Position numbers and translations under genes: made by a program. From assembly GCF_002968335.2 (NCBI RefSeq), contig NZ_CP134398.1:806001-870000 (forward strand): a stretch of DNA of 64,000 nt, given 5' to 3'. Within the stretch, counting starts at the first letter, position 1. The number at the start of each line of letters is the position of its first letter. The notes beneath the pieces were generated by a model. The model saw nothing but the letters and a program-made list of their open reading frames with translations, was not told the DNA's origin and ran no database searches. The DNA is from Mycobacterium sp. ITM-2016-00316. GTDB lineage: Bacteria; Actinomycetota; Actinomycetes; Mycobacteriales; Mycobacteriaceae. Below, one piece after another: positions 18,730 to 28,249 of the stretch.

Positions 18730-20280
18730 ATGCCGAATTCGATAGAGACCGACGGACGCGGGCTCTCCGACCGCCAGCTGCTCGCCACCGGTGTCGCGAT
18801 TCTGCTTGTGGCGGGGATGGTTTCGGCAGCTCTACTGGTCAAGGCGACCGGCCGGCTGGACGCCCGGGTGCCGGTGGTGGCCGCCCTGATCAATGTCGGT
18901 GACGGCCTGCCGCAACGTTCCGACGTGAAGTACCACGGGGTGCTCGTCGGCATGGTCGACGACGTCACGCCGGCGGCCAACGGCGACCCGAACTTCGTAC
19001 GGATCGACCTCAAACCCGAATACGCGGCCTCGATCCCCGCCACGGTGACCGCGCGGGTGGTGCCCAGCAACGTGTTCGCGGTCTCCTCGGTGCAGCTTGT
19101 CGACCGCGGCCCCGGACCGGCGATCGCCGCGGGCGCGCAGATCCCCGAAGACACCGAGCTGCCGACGGTGCTGTTCCAGACCACCATCAGCAAGCTGCGC
19201 GACATCCTGGCCGCCACCGGCCGCGGGCGCGAGGACAAGACCATCGGCGTGCTGGCCGCCATCAACGCAGCCACCGAGCACCGGCGTACCGAATTGCTGG
19301 GCAGCGGAGCACAATTGAACCGGTTGGTGGACCAGCTGGATGCCATCGTGGCGACCGAGCCGGGACCCTCCACGGTGTCGGCGCTCATCGACGCGGCCAC
19401 GGGGCTGCAGAGCACGGCACCCGAATTGGTCGACGCGCTGCACGTCGCGGTGGCACCGATGCGGACCCTGGTGGAGCAGCGGGCGCAGCTCACGTCGCTG
19501 GTCAACGGCGGGCTCAACACCATGGGCACCACGCACACGGCGCTGAGCAATCACACCGACCGACTGGTGCAGATCACCTCCGATCTCACCCCGGTGCTCG
19601 GCCAGCTCGCGGACACCTCCCATCACTGGGTGCCTGCCTTCGTCAAGCTGAATCAGCTGTCGGACAAGTTCTTCGATCACGTGTGGATCTCCGATCTGGA
19701 CACCGGCAACATGCGGGTGAACCTGTCCTTCACGCCATCGCACACCTATACCCGCGCCGACTGCCCGCAGTACGCCGGGCTCAAGGGGCCCAGCTGTTTC
19801 ACCGCGCCTCTGGTGCCGACCCGTCCCGAGTTGCCGGATGTCCTGCTGCCGCAGAACTATCAGCCGCCCGCCGATCTCCTGCCGCCGGCCGGGACGGTGC
19901 CGGGAGCCAATGGCAACCTCGTAGCGGTCGGGCCGCCGCTCGTCGTGCCGAACCCCAGCCTCGCCGATCCGAATCCGCCACTGCCGCCATGGATGGCACC
20001 CGCTGCACCGGTGCCCGGCACCGCCAACCCGGCGCTGGTGCCGACCCCACCGCCGCCGGTGCCGCTGTCACCCCTGGCGCCGGTCGCGCCCCGTCCGGGG
20101 CCGCCGCTCGCGGCCGAGGCCGCACCCGCGTCATTCGGGGGCAACGTGGGGCCGGTCGGTAGCCCGCAGGAACGCGACGTGCTGAGCGCGGCAATCGGTC
20201 AACCCGCGAGCCCGGCGACTCAACTGCTGCTGGGTCCGGTCGCCCGCGGCACCACCGTGTCAGGAGGGGGAGCCCGGTGA
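18730..20280 (+). CDS. Mce protein, first of six (MceA position)
   Basis: A 516-residue Mce-family protein with one N-terminal membrane anchor (about residues 17-37) and an MCE/MlaD domain (about 44-120, with LPQRSDVKYHGVLVGMV). A helical region follows to about 330. The last ~150 residues are rich in Pro and Ala (LVPTPPPPVPLSPLAPV). A long Pro-rich tail is more usual for the MceC or MceD position. ATG 18730 abuts the previous stop. The subunits are thought to form a tunnel carrying lipids from outer envelope to inner membrane. Confidence 0.88.
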   Translation: MPNSIETDGRGLSDRQLLATGVAILLVAGMVSAALLVKATGRLDARVPVVAALINVGDGLPQRSDVKYHGVLVGMVDDVTPAANGDPNFVRIDLKPEYAASIPATVTARVVPSNVFAVSSVQLVDRGPGPAIAAGAQIPEDTELPTVLFQTTISKLRDILAATGRGREDKTIGVLAAINAATEHRRTELLGSGAQLNRLVDQLDAIVATEPGPSTVSALIDAATGLQSTAPELVDALHVAVAPMRTLVEQRAQLTSLVNGGLNTMGTTHTALSNHTDRLVQITSDLTPVLGQLADTSHHWVPAFVKLNQLSDKFFDHVWISDLDTGNMRVNLSFTPSHTYTRADCPQYAGLKGPSCFTAPLVPTRPELPDVLLPQNYQPPADLLPPAGTVPGANGNLVAVGPPLVVPNPSLADPNPPLPPWMAPAAPVPGTANPALVPTPPPPVPLSPLAPVAPRPGPPLAAEAAPASFGGNVGPVGSPQERDVLSAAIGQPASPATQLLLGPVARGTTVSGGGAR

Positions 20281-21332
20281 CCTATCGCGGACCGATGATC
20301 GGCCTGTCTCTGTTCATGGCCGTGGCCATCACGTTGACGTGGTTGGTCTATGTCACGCTGCGTCGCGACGTCGCCGGCGACACCGTCGGCTACACCGCGG
20401 TGATCTCCGACGTGTTCGGGTTGCGCGAGGGTGACGACGTCCGGATGGCGGGCGTGCGGGTCGGGCGGGTCGAGAAGATCGAGCTGCAGGGCGATGTGGC
20501 GAAGGTGTCGTTCGTGGTGCAGAGCGATCAGCAACTGCTCGGCACCACCGTCGCGTCGGTCACCTACCAGAACATCGTCGGTCAGCGCTATCTCGGTCTG
20601 TCGCTCGGTGATATCGGCGAGCCGCAGGCGTTGCCGCCGGGCAGTGAGATCCCGCTGGAGCGTACTGACCCGTCCTTCGATGTCGGGGCGCTGCTCAACG
20701 GGTACGAGCCATTGTTCAGTGCGCTCAACCCGACCGACGCCGACAACCTCACCAAAGGTGTCATCGAATCCCTGCAGGGCGACCGTGCCTCGGTCGTCAG
20801 CCTCGTCGATGAGACTGCGCGACTGACCGATTCGTTCGCCGGTCGCGACCAACAGCTCGGGCAGGTGATCACCGACCTCAACGTCGTGGTGAACAATCTC
20901 GCCCAGCACAACGACAGCCTGGACGAGGTCATCACCCAGACCCGGGGCGTGGTGTCCACCTTCGATGCGCGCCGCCCCGAGCTCGTCGAGTCGATGGGAT
21001 CCATCACCGCTGTGGTGCGTCAGCTGTCCACCATCGCCGACGAGGTGTACCCCTCGCTGAACGAGTTGGTTGTCCGCGAGCCGGGCTTCGCCCAGCATCT
21101 GGTGAGCATCGAACCGCAGCTCGCCTTCACCGGCGCCAATCTTCCGTTGCTGCTCAAGGGGTTTGCGCGGATCACCAACGAGGGCGCCTACGCCAACAGC
21201 TACGCGTGCGACCTGAACGCCACCGGCTTCTTTCCGGGTCTCAACGACGTGACACCGATCATCGTCGACGCGGCGACCCCCGGCGAGGGGGCCCACTACA
21301 CACCGAGGTGCAGGAACATGGCCAATGGCTGA
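20277..21332 (+). CDS. Mce protein, second of six (MceB position)
   Basis: A 351-residue Mce protein. The membrane anchor is at about residues 8-27. The MCE domain is at about 38-112, with GLREGDDVRMAGVRVGRVEKIEL, and is followed by a long helical Mce1-type domain. It ends in a short conserved segment with YTPRCRNM. The GTG start overlaps the preceding stop by 4 bp. Confidence 0.9.
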   Translation: MTYRGPMIGLSLFMAVAITLTWLVYVTLRRDVAGDTVGYTAVISDVFGLREGDDVRMAGVRVGRVEKIELQGDVAKVSFVVQSDQQLLGTTVASVTYQNIVGQRYLGLSLGDIGEPQALPPGSEIPLERTDPSFDVGALLNGYEPLFSALNPTDADNLTKGVIESLQGDRASVVSLVDETARLTDSFAGRDQQLGQVITDLNVVVNNLAQHNDSLDEVITQTRGVVSTFDARRPELVESMGSITAVVRQLSTIADEVYPSLNELVVREPGFAQHLVSIEPQLAFTGANLPLLLKGFARITNEGAYANSYACDLNATGFFPGLNDVTPIIVDAATPGEGAHYTPRCRNMANG

Positions 21333-22362
21333 CGGACAGAGATGGTGGCGGCGGCCGCTGCTCAGCTGGGACCGCACCTGGCTGGGCGTGACCGCCATCG
21401 CCGTGGTCACCGTGCTGATCGGGGCGATGTTGGCGGTGAAGGTCGCCGATATCGGGTACCGCAGCTACACCGCGCGCTTCCTGCAGGCCGCGGCCCTCAA
21501 GACCGGCAACCCGGTCACGGTGGCGGGTATCCCGGTCGGCGAGGTGACCGCCATGAAGCTGGCCGGCGATCATGTCGAGGCGCGGCTGAAGGTACGCAAC
21601 GATGTCTCCCTGGGGCAGGACTCCCGGGCGATCATCAAGGTCACCACCATCCTCGGCTCCAGGTACCTGGCGCTGCAGCCGGCGGGGCCGGGATCGCTGC
21701 CGGACAACACCTTCGACCTCGATCGGACCGAGGTTCCCTATGACCTGCAGGAGGCGCTGGCCGATGTCACCACCACCTACGAACAGGTGGACACTGACCA
21801 ATTCGCCCGGACTCTGGGCATTCTCGGCGAGCAGATGCAAGGTCTGCCCGAGGTGGTGCCCCAGGCGCTGACCAACACCCACACCCTGTCGACGATCATC
21901 GCCGACCGCCGCGACCAACTGGGTTCGCTGCTCAAGACCACCGAGCAGGTCAGCACCACGCTGCGGCGCCAGCAGAGCGCGATCGGAGCGCTGGTCACGC
22001 AGGGCAACGATCTGGTCGGCGAGTTCGTCGCCCGGCGTGCGTCGTTCCGCGCGCTGATGGCCTCGCTGACGAATCTGGTGGAAACCCTGAGCGGCATCGT
22101 CATCGATGACCGACCGGAACTGGAGAACCTGCTCGTCAACCTCCGCGAACTGTCCGACATGCTGGGCCGGCACGACGATCTGCTGCGCAGCACCCTGCAG
22201 GCCGGCCCGGTGGCGCTGCGCGGACTGACCAATGCCACCGGCACCGGCAACGCCGTGGACCTCAATGTGGCCAACGGGCTGCTGATCGACTCGTGGATGT
22301 GCGCGATCAGCGGCCGGGCCGAACAGTTCGGGATGATCGAGTACTTCCAGGACTGCAAATGA
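21325..22362 (+). CDS. Mce protein, third of six (MceC position)
   Basis: A 345-residue Mce protein. The anchor is at about residues 20-40 (VTAIAVVTVLIGAMLAVKV). The MCE domain includes ALKTGNPVTVAGIPVGEVTA and is followed by the helical Mce1 region. It lacks the Pro-rich tail common in MceC proteins. The ATG overlaps the preceding gene by 8 bp. Confidence 0.9.
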   Translation: MADGQRWWRRPLLSWDRTWLGVTAIAVVTVLIGAMLAVKVADIGYRSYTARFLQAAALKTGNPVTVAGIPVGEVTAMKLAGDHVEARLKVRNDVSLGQDSRAIIKVTTILGSRYLALQPAGPGSLPDNTFDLDRTEVPYDLQEALADVTTTYEQVDTDQFARTLGILGEQMQGLPEVVPQALTNTHTLSTIIADRRDQLGSLLKTTEQVSTTLRRQQSAIGALVTQGNDLVGEFVARRASFRALMASLTNLVETLSGIVIDDRPELENLLVNLRELSDMLGRHDDLLRSTLQAGPVALRGLTNATGTGNAVDLNVANGLLIDSWMCAISGRAEQFGMIEYFQDCK

Positions 22363-23477
22363 GACGGCCATCGGTCACGGTCCTCGCGGTCGGCGCGGCG
22401 GCGGTGATCGCAGCGGCGGTGGCCGTCGGCGTCGGCTGGTCCTACGTCCGCGACCAGGTCGACACCATCCGCGTCACCGCTCAGTTCGACAGCGCGGCCG
22501 GTCTCTACGAGGGCAATGTCGTTGCCGTGCTGGGCATGCCGGTCGGCAAGGTCGAGACGATCACTGCCAAGGGCGGCTATGTCGAGGTCGAGTTCAGCGT
22601 GGACAAGGACGTCGCGGTACCCGCCGACGTGCAGGCCGTCACCATCTCGAACTCCATCCTGACCGACCGGCAGATCGAGCTGACCCCGCCCTACCGGGGT
22701 GGTCCGACCCTGCGCAACCACGACACCATCGGCCTGAACCGCACCAAGACGCCGGTCGAATTCGCCCGCGTGCTCGATGTCCTGGACAAGCTGTCGGCGT
22801 CGCTGCACGGTGACGGCGCAGGCAACGGGCCGGTCGCCGATCTGGTCAACGCGTCGGCCGCGATCGCCGACGGCAACGGTCAGCAGATGAAGGATGCGCT
22901 CGGTGAGCTGTCGAACGCGTTGCGGCTCAGCGCCGATCGCGGCAGCCTGACCCGTGATCAATTGACCACCAGCATCCGCAACCTGAGTTCGTTGTTCGAG
23001 GCGACCGCCCGCAACGACGCGACCCTGCGGGAGTTCGGCACGTCGGTGAACCAGCTCAGCCAGATCCTGGCCGATGAGCAGTTCGGCACCGGCGCCACCG
23101 GTAGGAAGCTCAACGATGTCATCACCCAGGTCGGTGAGGTGCTGGCCACTCATCGCGATGCGGTCAAGCAGATCATCCTCAACGGCAACACCGCGGTGAC
23201 CACCACCGTGGACCATCGGCGCGATCTTGCCGAGTTCCTCGATCTGACGCCCATGACCCTGGACAACCTGTACAACATCGTCGATCAGCGAAACGGCTCG
23301 GCACGAGTGCACGTCCTGGTGGACAAGGTGCTGTTCGACTCCCAGACCGTCAAAGAGATGTGCAACATGATGGGCCTGCGCCAATTGGGTTGCAGCACCG
23401 GCACGATGCAGGACTTCGGCCCGGATTTCGGGCTGTCCTACATGCTCGACGGTATGGCCGCGATGGGGCAGAAGTGA
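22359..23477 (+). CDS. Mce protein, fourth of six (MceD position)
   Basis: A 372-residue Mce protein. The anchor is at about residues 6-26. The MCE domain has AAGLYEGNVVAVLGMPVGKV near residues 47-66 and the helical domain runs to the end. No long low-complexity tail is present. The ATG overlaps the preceding stop (4 bp), keeping the operon translationally coupled. Confidence 0.9.
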   Translation: MRRPSVTVLAVGAAAVIAAAVAVGVGWSYVRDQVDTIRVTAQFDSAAGLYEGNVVAVLGMPVGKVETITAKGGYVEVEFSVDKDVAVPADVQAVTISNSILTDRQIELTPPYRGGPTLRNHDTIGLNRTKTPVEFARVLDVLDKLSASLHGDGAGNGPVADLVNASAAIADGNGQQMKDALGELSNALRLSADRGSLTRDQLTTSIRNLSSLFEATARNDATLREFGTSVNQLSQILADEQFGTGATGRKLNDVITQVGEVLATHRDAVKQIILNGNTAVTTTVDHRRDLAEFLDLTPMTLDNLYNIVDQRNGSARVHVLVDKVLFDSQTVKEMCNMMGLRQLGCSTGTMQDFGPDFGLSYMLDGMAAMGQK

Positions 23478-24676
23478 GCGCGCGGCTGCAAAGGTCCGTT
23501 CTGCCGCTGGCTGTCACCGCCTGCCTGACCGTCGCCGGCTGCGCGACGGAAGGGTTGGCCAGCCTGCCGCTGCCGGCGCCCGGGGTGGGGTCGGGCGGCT
23601 ACGAGCTGACTGCCGTGTTCGGCAATGCGCTCAATCTGCCCGCCAACGCGAAGGTGAAGCTCGCCGGCGCCGATATCGGGCAGGTGGAGTCGATGGTGGC
23701 CCGCAACTACACCGCCGTCACCACCCTGCGCATTCTCGACGGTGTGCAACTATCGCAGGGCAGCACCGCCGAATTACGTTCTGCGACACCGCTTGGCGAT
23801 GTGTTCGTCGCGATCAAGCCGCCCACGCCCACGCCCGCGGCGCCCAGCGCCGTGCTGCTGCGCGACGGTGACACCATCGGTCTGGATTCCACGACCGCGG
23901 CCGCGACGGTGGAGTCGCTGCTGAGTGCGGCGGCGGTCATGGTCAACGGTGGTGCGGTGCGCAACCTCACCAACATCATCAACGGCGCGGGCAAGGCGAC
24001 CGGTGATCAGGGGCAGGCCTTCGGCGATCTGATCGCCAAGACCACCCGCACGCTGGGCACGCTGAACGCCCGCTCCGATCAGATCTCCACGGCGCTGACC
24101 GAGACCTCGGGGTTGCTGGGTGCGATCGAGGCCAAGAACGACATCATCGGTGAACTGATGGACGCAGCGGGCCCGGCCACCGAGACGCTGGCCGCGCACA
24201 CCACCCAGATCACCGATCTCGTCCAGCTGATCGGTGACACGTCGGTGCAGCTGCAGAGGTTCCCGTCGATCGCAGGCACCGATACCAGCGGGCGCAGCGC
24301 CATCGCCGATATCAACAGCGTGGCGGGCGCATGGAACGATGTCGCACTGGCGCCCGATGCCAGCCTGTACGCGCTGAATCGGCTGATGCCGGCCCTGGTC
24401 AAAGCCACTGCCAGCAACGCGATCTCGACGAGAGCGAGCATCGACCGGCTGGTGCTGGGTTCGATCCCGGATATCGGGTTCGCCGGTGATCCGGGGCTGC
24501 ACGGTCCCAAACGCTACAACTGGCACCAACTGGTCGGCTCCCTGCAGTACACCCTGCTGCGGTTGCAGGAACGCGTCGTCGGGCGCGGGCCGGGGGTTGC
24601 GCAGGTTCCGGTGATCCCGAGTCCGACCGAGCCGGGTCAGATCATCCCCGCGCCCGCCCCGGAAGCCCCCCGATGA
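23474..24676 (+). CDS. Mce-family lipoprotein, fifth of six (MceE/LprK position)
   Basis: A 400-residue Mce protein. It starts with a lipoprotein signal: SVLPLAVTACLTVAGC, with the lipidated Cys at about residue 23. The MCE domain has LNLPANAKVKLAGADIGQV and the helical domain follows. The C-terminal tail is Pro-rich (IPSPTEPGQIIPAPAP). In mce operons the fifth subunit is usually the lipoprotein, which fits. The GTG start overlaps the preceding stop by 4 bp. Confidence 0.9.
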   Translation: MSARLQRSVLPLAVTACLTVAGCATEGLASLPLPAPGVGSGGYELTAVFGNALNLPANAKVKLAGADIGQVESMVARNYTAVTTLRILDGVQLSQGSTAELRSATPLGDVFVAIKPPTPTPAAPSAVLLRDGDTIGLDSTTAAATVESLLSAAAVMVNGGAVRNLTNIINGAGKATGDQGQAFGDLIAKTTRTLGTLNARSDQISTALTETSGLLGAIEAKNDIIGELMDAAGPATETLAAHTTQITDLVQLIGDTSVQLQRFPSIAGTDTSGRSAIADINSVAGAWNDVALAPDASLYALNRLMPALVKATASNAISTRASIDRLVLGSIPDIGFAGDPGLHGPKRYNWHQLVGSLQYTLLRLQERVVGRGPGVAQVPVIPSPTEPGQIIPAPAPEAPR

Positions 24677-25923
24677 TCGCCGGTCTGGCCGACGTCCTGG
24701 TCGGCGCGGTGCGCGCCGGTCACCGCAAACGGGCGTGGCTGTCGGCGGGGGCCTTGATGATGACGTTCATCGTCGCCACCGGCTATCTGCTGATCGGCGC
24801 GCTGCAGGTCAATCCGTTCGACTCGGACTACCGCGTCACCGTGCGCCTCCCCGAATCGGCGGGGCTGCTGCCCAACCAGGACGTCACGCTGCGCGGAGTG
24901 CCGGTGGGCAAGGTCGAGCGCCTCGACATCACCGCGGCCGGTGTGGACGCGGTCATCACGGTGAAATCGTCGGTGCCCATCCCGATGTCGAGCGATGTGC
25001 GGGTGTCCGGGCTGTCGCCGGCCGGTGAGCAGTACATCGACTTCGTGGCCTCCGCCAACGACGGGCCGTTCCTGGGCGACGGCAGCGTCGTCGAGCAGGG
25101 GCGCGCGACGGTACCGGTGAGTCTGGCCGATCTGCTGGCACACGCCGACGGCGCGCTGGCCCAGGTGGATACGGGAAAGCTGGATATCATCCGGCGTGAG
25201 CTGAGCCTCAGCGAGCACGGCCCGCAGAAGCTCGCCGACATCATCGACGGCGGAACGTTCCTGCTGTCCACCCTGGATTCGGTGCTCCCGGAGACTACCA
25301 GCCTGCTGCGGACCAGCCAGTCGGTGTTCACCCTGGCCGCCGACAAGAATGCCGGAATCGAGGTGGCGGCAGACCATCTTGCGACCACCCTCGACGGTGT
25401 CAGCCGGATGCGGGAGGGCTACCGTCGGCTGACCGATCAGGCGCCGGGCGCGCTCACCGATATCGACAACCTGTTCGCCGACAACTCCGACACCATGGTG
25501 CAGCTTCTCGGCAACCTCACCACCACCACGCGACTGCTGTACCTACGGGTTCCCGCGCTCAACGCCTTGTTCCCGAGCCACCGCACCTCGGTACTGGACG
25601 CGCTTGGCAGCGTCATGCACGACAACGGGTTGTGGGCGACCGGCGACATCTACCCGCGGTACGCCTGCGATTACGGAACGCCGCGTCGGCCACCGTCCTC
25701 GGCGGACTACCCCGAGCCCTACATGTACACATACTGCCGCGATGACCATCCCGGCGTTCTGGTGCGGGGGGCCAAGAACGCACCACGCCCCGCCGGGGAC
25801 GACACCGCCGGCCCGCCGCCCGGTGCGGACCTCGGCCGCACGACGGACCCGACGCCCAAGGGCCGGTTCACCATTCCCACGCCGTACGGCGGCCCGGTAC
25901 TGCCGATCGAACCGCCCCGCTGA
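24673..25923 (+). CDS. Mce protein, sixth of six (MceF position)
   Basis: A 416-residue Mce protein. One anchor lies at about residues 24-45. The MCE domain includes GLLPNQDVTLRGVPVGKVER, and GEQYIDF follows. The helical region is next, then a Pro-rich C-terminus from about residue 365. The ATG overlaps the preceding stop by 4 bp. It ends the core six-subunit set. Confidence 0.9.
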   Translation: MIAGLADVLVGAVRAGHRKRAWLSAGALMMTFIVATGYLLIGALQVNPFDSDYRVTVRLPESAGLLPNQDVTLRGVPVGKVERLDITAAGVDAVITVKSSVPIPMSSDVRVSGLSPAGEQYIDFVASANDGPFLGDGSVVEQGRATVPVSLADLLAHADGALAQVDTGKLDIIRRELSLSEHGPQKLADIIDGGTFLLSTLDSVLPETTSLLRTSQSVFTLAADKNAGIEVAADHLATTLDGVSRMREGYRRLTDQAPGALTDIDNLFADNSDTMVQLLGNLTTTTRLLYLRVPALNALFPSHRTSVLDALGSVMHDNGLWATGDIYPRYACDYGTPRRPPSSADYPEPYMYTYCRDDHPGVLVRGAKNAPRPAGDDTAGPPPGADLGRTTDPTPKGRFTIPTPYGGPVLPIEPPR

Positions 25924-25936
25924 GATAGGAGCAACT

Positions 25937-26524
25937 GTGACAGTGATGACCGACGACAAGACCGAAGACGCTCAGCCCACGGCCGAGGACGTCAGCGACG
26001 ATGCCGAGGCGGCCGTGCCCGCATCTGCGGAACCGCGGGCGCTTGCCCGGCGCCGACGCGCCGTCACCGCGTCCGTTCTCGCGGTCTTCGTTGTGCTGGT
26101 GTCGGTTTCGGGCTTTCTGGGCTGGCGGCTCTGGCAGCACCAGCAGCTGACCGAGGCCGGGCAGCAGGCGCGTGACGCGGCGGTGTCGTATGCGCAGGTG
26201 CTCACGAGCATCGACTCCGACAAGGTCGACGAGAACTTCGACCAGGTGCTCGCGGGCGCCACCGGAGAGTTCAAGGACATGTACTCGGAGTCCAGCGTGC
26301 GGTTGCGGCAGTTGCTGATCGACAACAAGGCCACCGCACACGGTGTCGTGGTCGAGTCGGCCGTCCAGTCGACGGCCAAGGACAGGGTCGTGGTGCTGCT
26401 GTTCGTCGACCAGTCGGTGTCGAATGCCAGCGTGCCGGATCCGCGGCTCGATCGCAGCCGCATCAAGATGACCATGGAAAAGGTCGACGGGCAGTGGCGC
26501 GCGGCCACAGTCGAGTTGCCCTGA
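25937..26524 (+). CDS. Mce-associated membrane protein
   Basis: A 195-residue protein. The N-terminus is acidic and cytoplasmic. One membrane helix lies near residues 45-68 (VTASVLAVFVVLVSVSGFLG). The external domain of about 125 residues resembles the NTF2-like Mce-associated (Mas) proteins that stabilise Mce complexes. GTG 25937 follows AGGAG closely; ATG 25943 is an alternative. It lies 13 bp after the sixth Mce gene. Confidence 0.85.
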   Translation: MTVMTDDKTEDAQPTAEDVSDDAEAAVPASAEPRALARRRRAVTASVLAVFVVLVSVSGFLGWRLWQHQQLTEAGQQARDAAVSYAQVLTSIDSDKVDENFDQVLAGATGEFKDMYSESSVRLRQLLIDNKATAHGVVVESAVQSTAKDRVVVLLFVDQSVSNASVPDPRLDRSRIKMTMEKVDGQWRAATVELP

Positions 26525-27300
26525 TGCGGGGCCTGGCCGGCGTGCTCGGCGCGGCGGTCCTCGCGGCCGTCACCGCTCCCGTGGCGGCGGCGTCGCCGGC
26601 GATATTCTGCGATGAGCTGGCCGGCCAGTGGAACGGTCAGTACTGCCATACCTCGGTGGCCTCGGAGCGTAATGCGCTGCGCGATATCAAGATCGCCGTG
26701 CCGGGAGAGCTCATCGACGACCCCGTCGCCGGGCCGGTGCTGCGCGGATACCTGACCACGCTGGTGGACAACTGGACCCGAGTCGGGCGCTCGATGGCGG
26801 CGAACAGCTTCGGCGAGGCCAACTATCAGGTGTTCCGCCACGGCGACACGGTCTCGGTGGTGTTCCGGGAGACATATCACGCCGACGGACCCGACTTCAA
26901 CAATGCCTACCGCACCTTCACCTTCGGCGAAGGCAGACAGCTGCAGCTTGCGGATCTGACCAAGCCCGGAGTCGACCCGCCGACGGCCATCGAACCGCTG
27001 GCGCGGCCGTTCGTCGAGCAGGCGCTGAATCAGGCTGCGCCGCAACATCAGCCGGGCAGCTACCCGTTCCAGCCCGAGCGCTGGACACCGGACAAGGTGT
27101 ACTCCGGCGGCTACCGGGCGTGGGCGCTGACACCCGACGAGCTCATCCTCTACATGCCGGACTACCCGGTGGCCCGGGACAGCCCGACCGATTTCACACC
27201 CGGCGTCATGCAATGGTCGATGGACGGCGGCACCGTGCAGGCGCGCATCCCGCTGTCGGCGCTGAGCCCGATCCTGCGGCCCGAATACGGCGGGAGCTAG
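26524..27300 (+). CDS. secreted MPT64/RsiV-like protein, last gene of the mce operon
   Basis: A 258-residue exported protein. A signal peptide of about 24 residues ends in VAAASPA. The mature start CDELAGQWNGQYC and the later DFNNAYRTFTFGEGRQLQLADL resemble the MPT64 / DUF3298 (RsiV-like) fold. Two N-terminal Cys are probably paired. The ATG overlaps the preceding stop by 1 bp, so it belongs to the mce operon. The function is unknown; a role as a secreted accessory of the transporter is inferred. Confidence 0.75.
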   Translation: MRGLAGVLGAAVLAAVTAPVAAASPAIFCDELAGQWNGQYCHTSVASERNALRDIKIAVPGELIDDPVAGPVLRGYLTTLVDNWTRVGRSMAANSFGEANYQVFRHGDTVSVVFRETYHADGPDFNNAYRTFTFGEGRQLQLADLTKPGVDPPTAIEPLARPFVEQALNQAAPQHQPGSYPFQPERWTPDKVYSGGYRAWALTPDELILYMPDYPVARDSPTDFTPGVMQWSMDGGTVQARIPLSALSPILRPEYGGS

Positions 27301-27322
27301 CTCGGGGGAGGGCTCCCGGCCC

Positions 27323-27404
27323 CTAGGGGCGAGATCGACCTCAGGGTCGTGTTTCGGTGCCGTATGGCACGAATCCACAGCCGTCAGGTCGATCTCGTCC
27401 CTAG
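27323..27404. repeat. 82-bp near-perfect hairpin repeat
   Basis: An inverted repeat between the mce operon and yajQ, which converge here. The left arm begins CTAGGGGCGAGATCGACCT (27323) and the right arm ends AGGTCGATCTCGTCCCTAG (27404). The arms stay complementary, with a few mismatches, down to GTGCC/GGCAC around a 4-base loop. Each arm is about 38 nt. It could work as a bidirectional terminator or be a mobile palindromic repeat. No other copy was seen in the window. Confidence 0.75.
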
Positions 27405-27435
27405 CACGGCCACCGGGGTGCCGCCCCAGCGTCCG

Positions 27436-27927
27436 CTACCGGTAGTTGACGAACTGCAGCGCGACCTCAAGGTCGGCGCCGCGCAGCAGGGCCTGCACGG
27501 CCTGCAGGTCGTCCCGCTTCTTCGAGCTGACCCGGATCTCCTCGCCCTGGATCTGCGCCTTGACGCCCTTGGGGCCCTCGTCGCGGATAAGTTTGGTGAT
27601 CTTCTTGGCGTTCTCGCTGTCGATGCCCTGCTTGATGCTGCCGATGACCTTGTAGGTCTTGCCTGAGGGCTGCGGTTCGCCCGCGTCGAACGCCTTCATC
27701 GAGATGTCGCGGCGGATCAGCTTCTCCTTGAACACGTCGACGGCGGCCTTCACCCGCTCCTCGGTGGAGGAGACGAGAATGATGCCCTCCTCGCCCTGCC
27801 ACTCGATGGTGGTGTCGGTGCCGCGGAAGTCGAACCGGGTGGACAACTCCTTGGCTGCCTGGTTGAGCGCGTTGTCGACCTCTTGCCGGTCTGCCTTGCT
27901 GACGACGTCAAAGCTTGAATCCGCCAC
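27436..27927 (-). CDS. yajQ: YajQ-family nucleotide-binding protein
   Basis: A 163-residue protein of the YajQ family (UPF0234, Rv0566c). It starts [20 protein letters not shown] and ends LQFVNYR, both typical. Two ferredoxin-like domains are expected. Some members bind cyclic di-GMP; others bind tRNA or other nucleic acids. GTG 27927 follows AGGAGGCTCCA, a strong ribosome site. A GGDEF protein is also encoded in this window, but a link is only a possibility. Confidence 0.93.
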   Translation of the reverse strand: MADSSFDVVSKADRQEVDNALNQAAKELSTRFDFRGTDTTIEWQGEEGIILVSSTEERVKAAVDVFKEKLIRRDISMKAFDAGEPQPSGKTYKVIGSIKQGIDSENAKKITKLIRDEGPKGVKAQIQGEEIRVSSKKRDDLQAVQALLRGADLEVALQFVNYR

Positions 27928-28003
27928 TGGAGCCTCCTCATGGTGCTGGCCGTTTTCGTCTTCAGTACATCCTCGTTGTACCCTGCTACTCGCACCAAAT
28001 TCC

Positions 28004-28086
28004 GGCAGGTTGCCCGAGCGGCCAATGGGAGCGGACTGTAAATCCGTCGGCTTACGCCTACACAGGTTCGAATCCTGTACCTGCCA
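28004..28086 (+). tRNA. tRNA-Tyr (GTA)
   Basis: The 83-nt cloverleaf has acceptor arms GGCAGGT and ACCTGCC, then A. The anticodon GTA is at 28038-28040 in loop CTGTAAA. It has a long variable arm, as bacterial tRNA-Tyr does, and a TTCGAAT T-loop. CCA is not encoded. A hairpin terminator follows at 28093-28119. Its 3' part is duplicated downstream, so it serves as an integration site. Confidence 0.95.
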
Positions 28087-28126
28087 CACCGGTCAGGCCC
28101 CCTCATCGAGGGGGCCTGACGTGTTT
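28042..28126 (+). repeat. left 85-bp direct repeat (attL-like): tRNA-Tyr 3' part plus terminator
   Basis: Bases 28042-28126 are identical to 29768-29852 without mismatch. They span the tRNA from just after the anticodon to its 3' end and the following terminator. Identity stops at A28041/G29767 on the left and A28127/T29853 on the right. This is the pattern left by site-specific integration into a tRNA gene. Confidence 0.9.
28093..28119. terminator. tRNA-Tyr terminator hairpin
   Basis: TCAGGCCCCCT and AGGGGGCCTGA form an 11-bp perfect stem around CATCG, followed by CGTGTTT. It terminates tRNA-Tyr. It is copied exactly in the right repeat (29819-29845), and a related hairpin is at 34809. Confidence 0.85.
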
Positions 28127-28249
28127 ATACCGACGGCGTTGGCACGGATTGTCACAAGGTGCGAGGAACTCTGCGCCGATCAGTTGTCGATGCCACGACC
28201 CGTGGGGCACCCTAGTGCGCTTTCGTTTCTTTCGATTTACCATGGTGGT

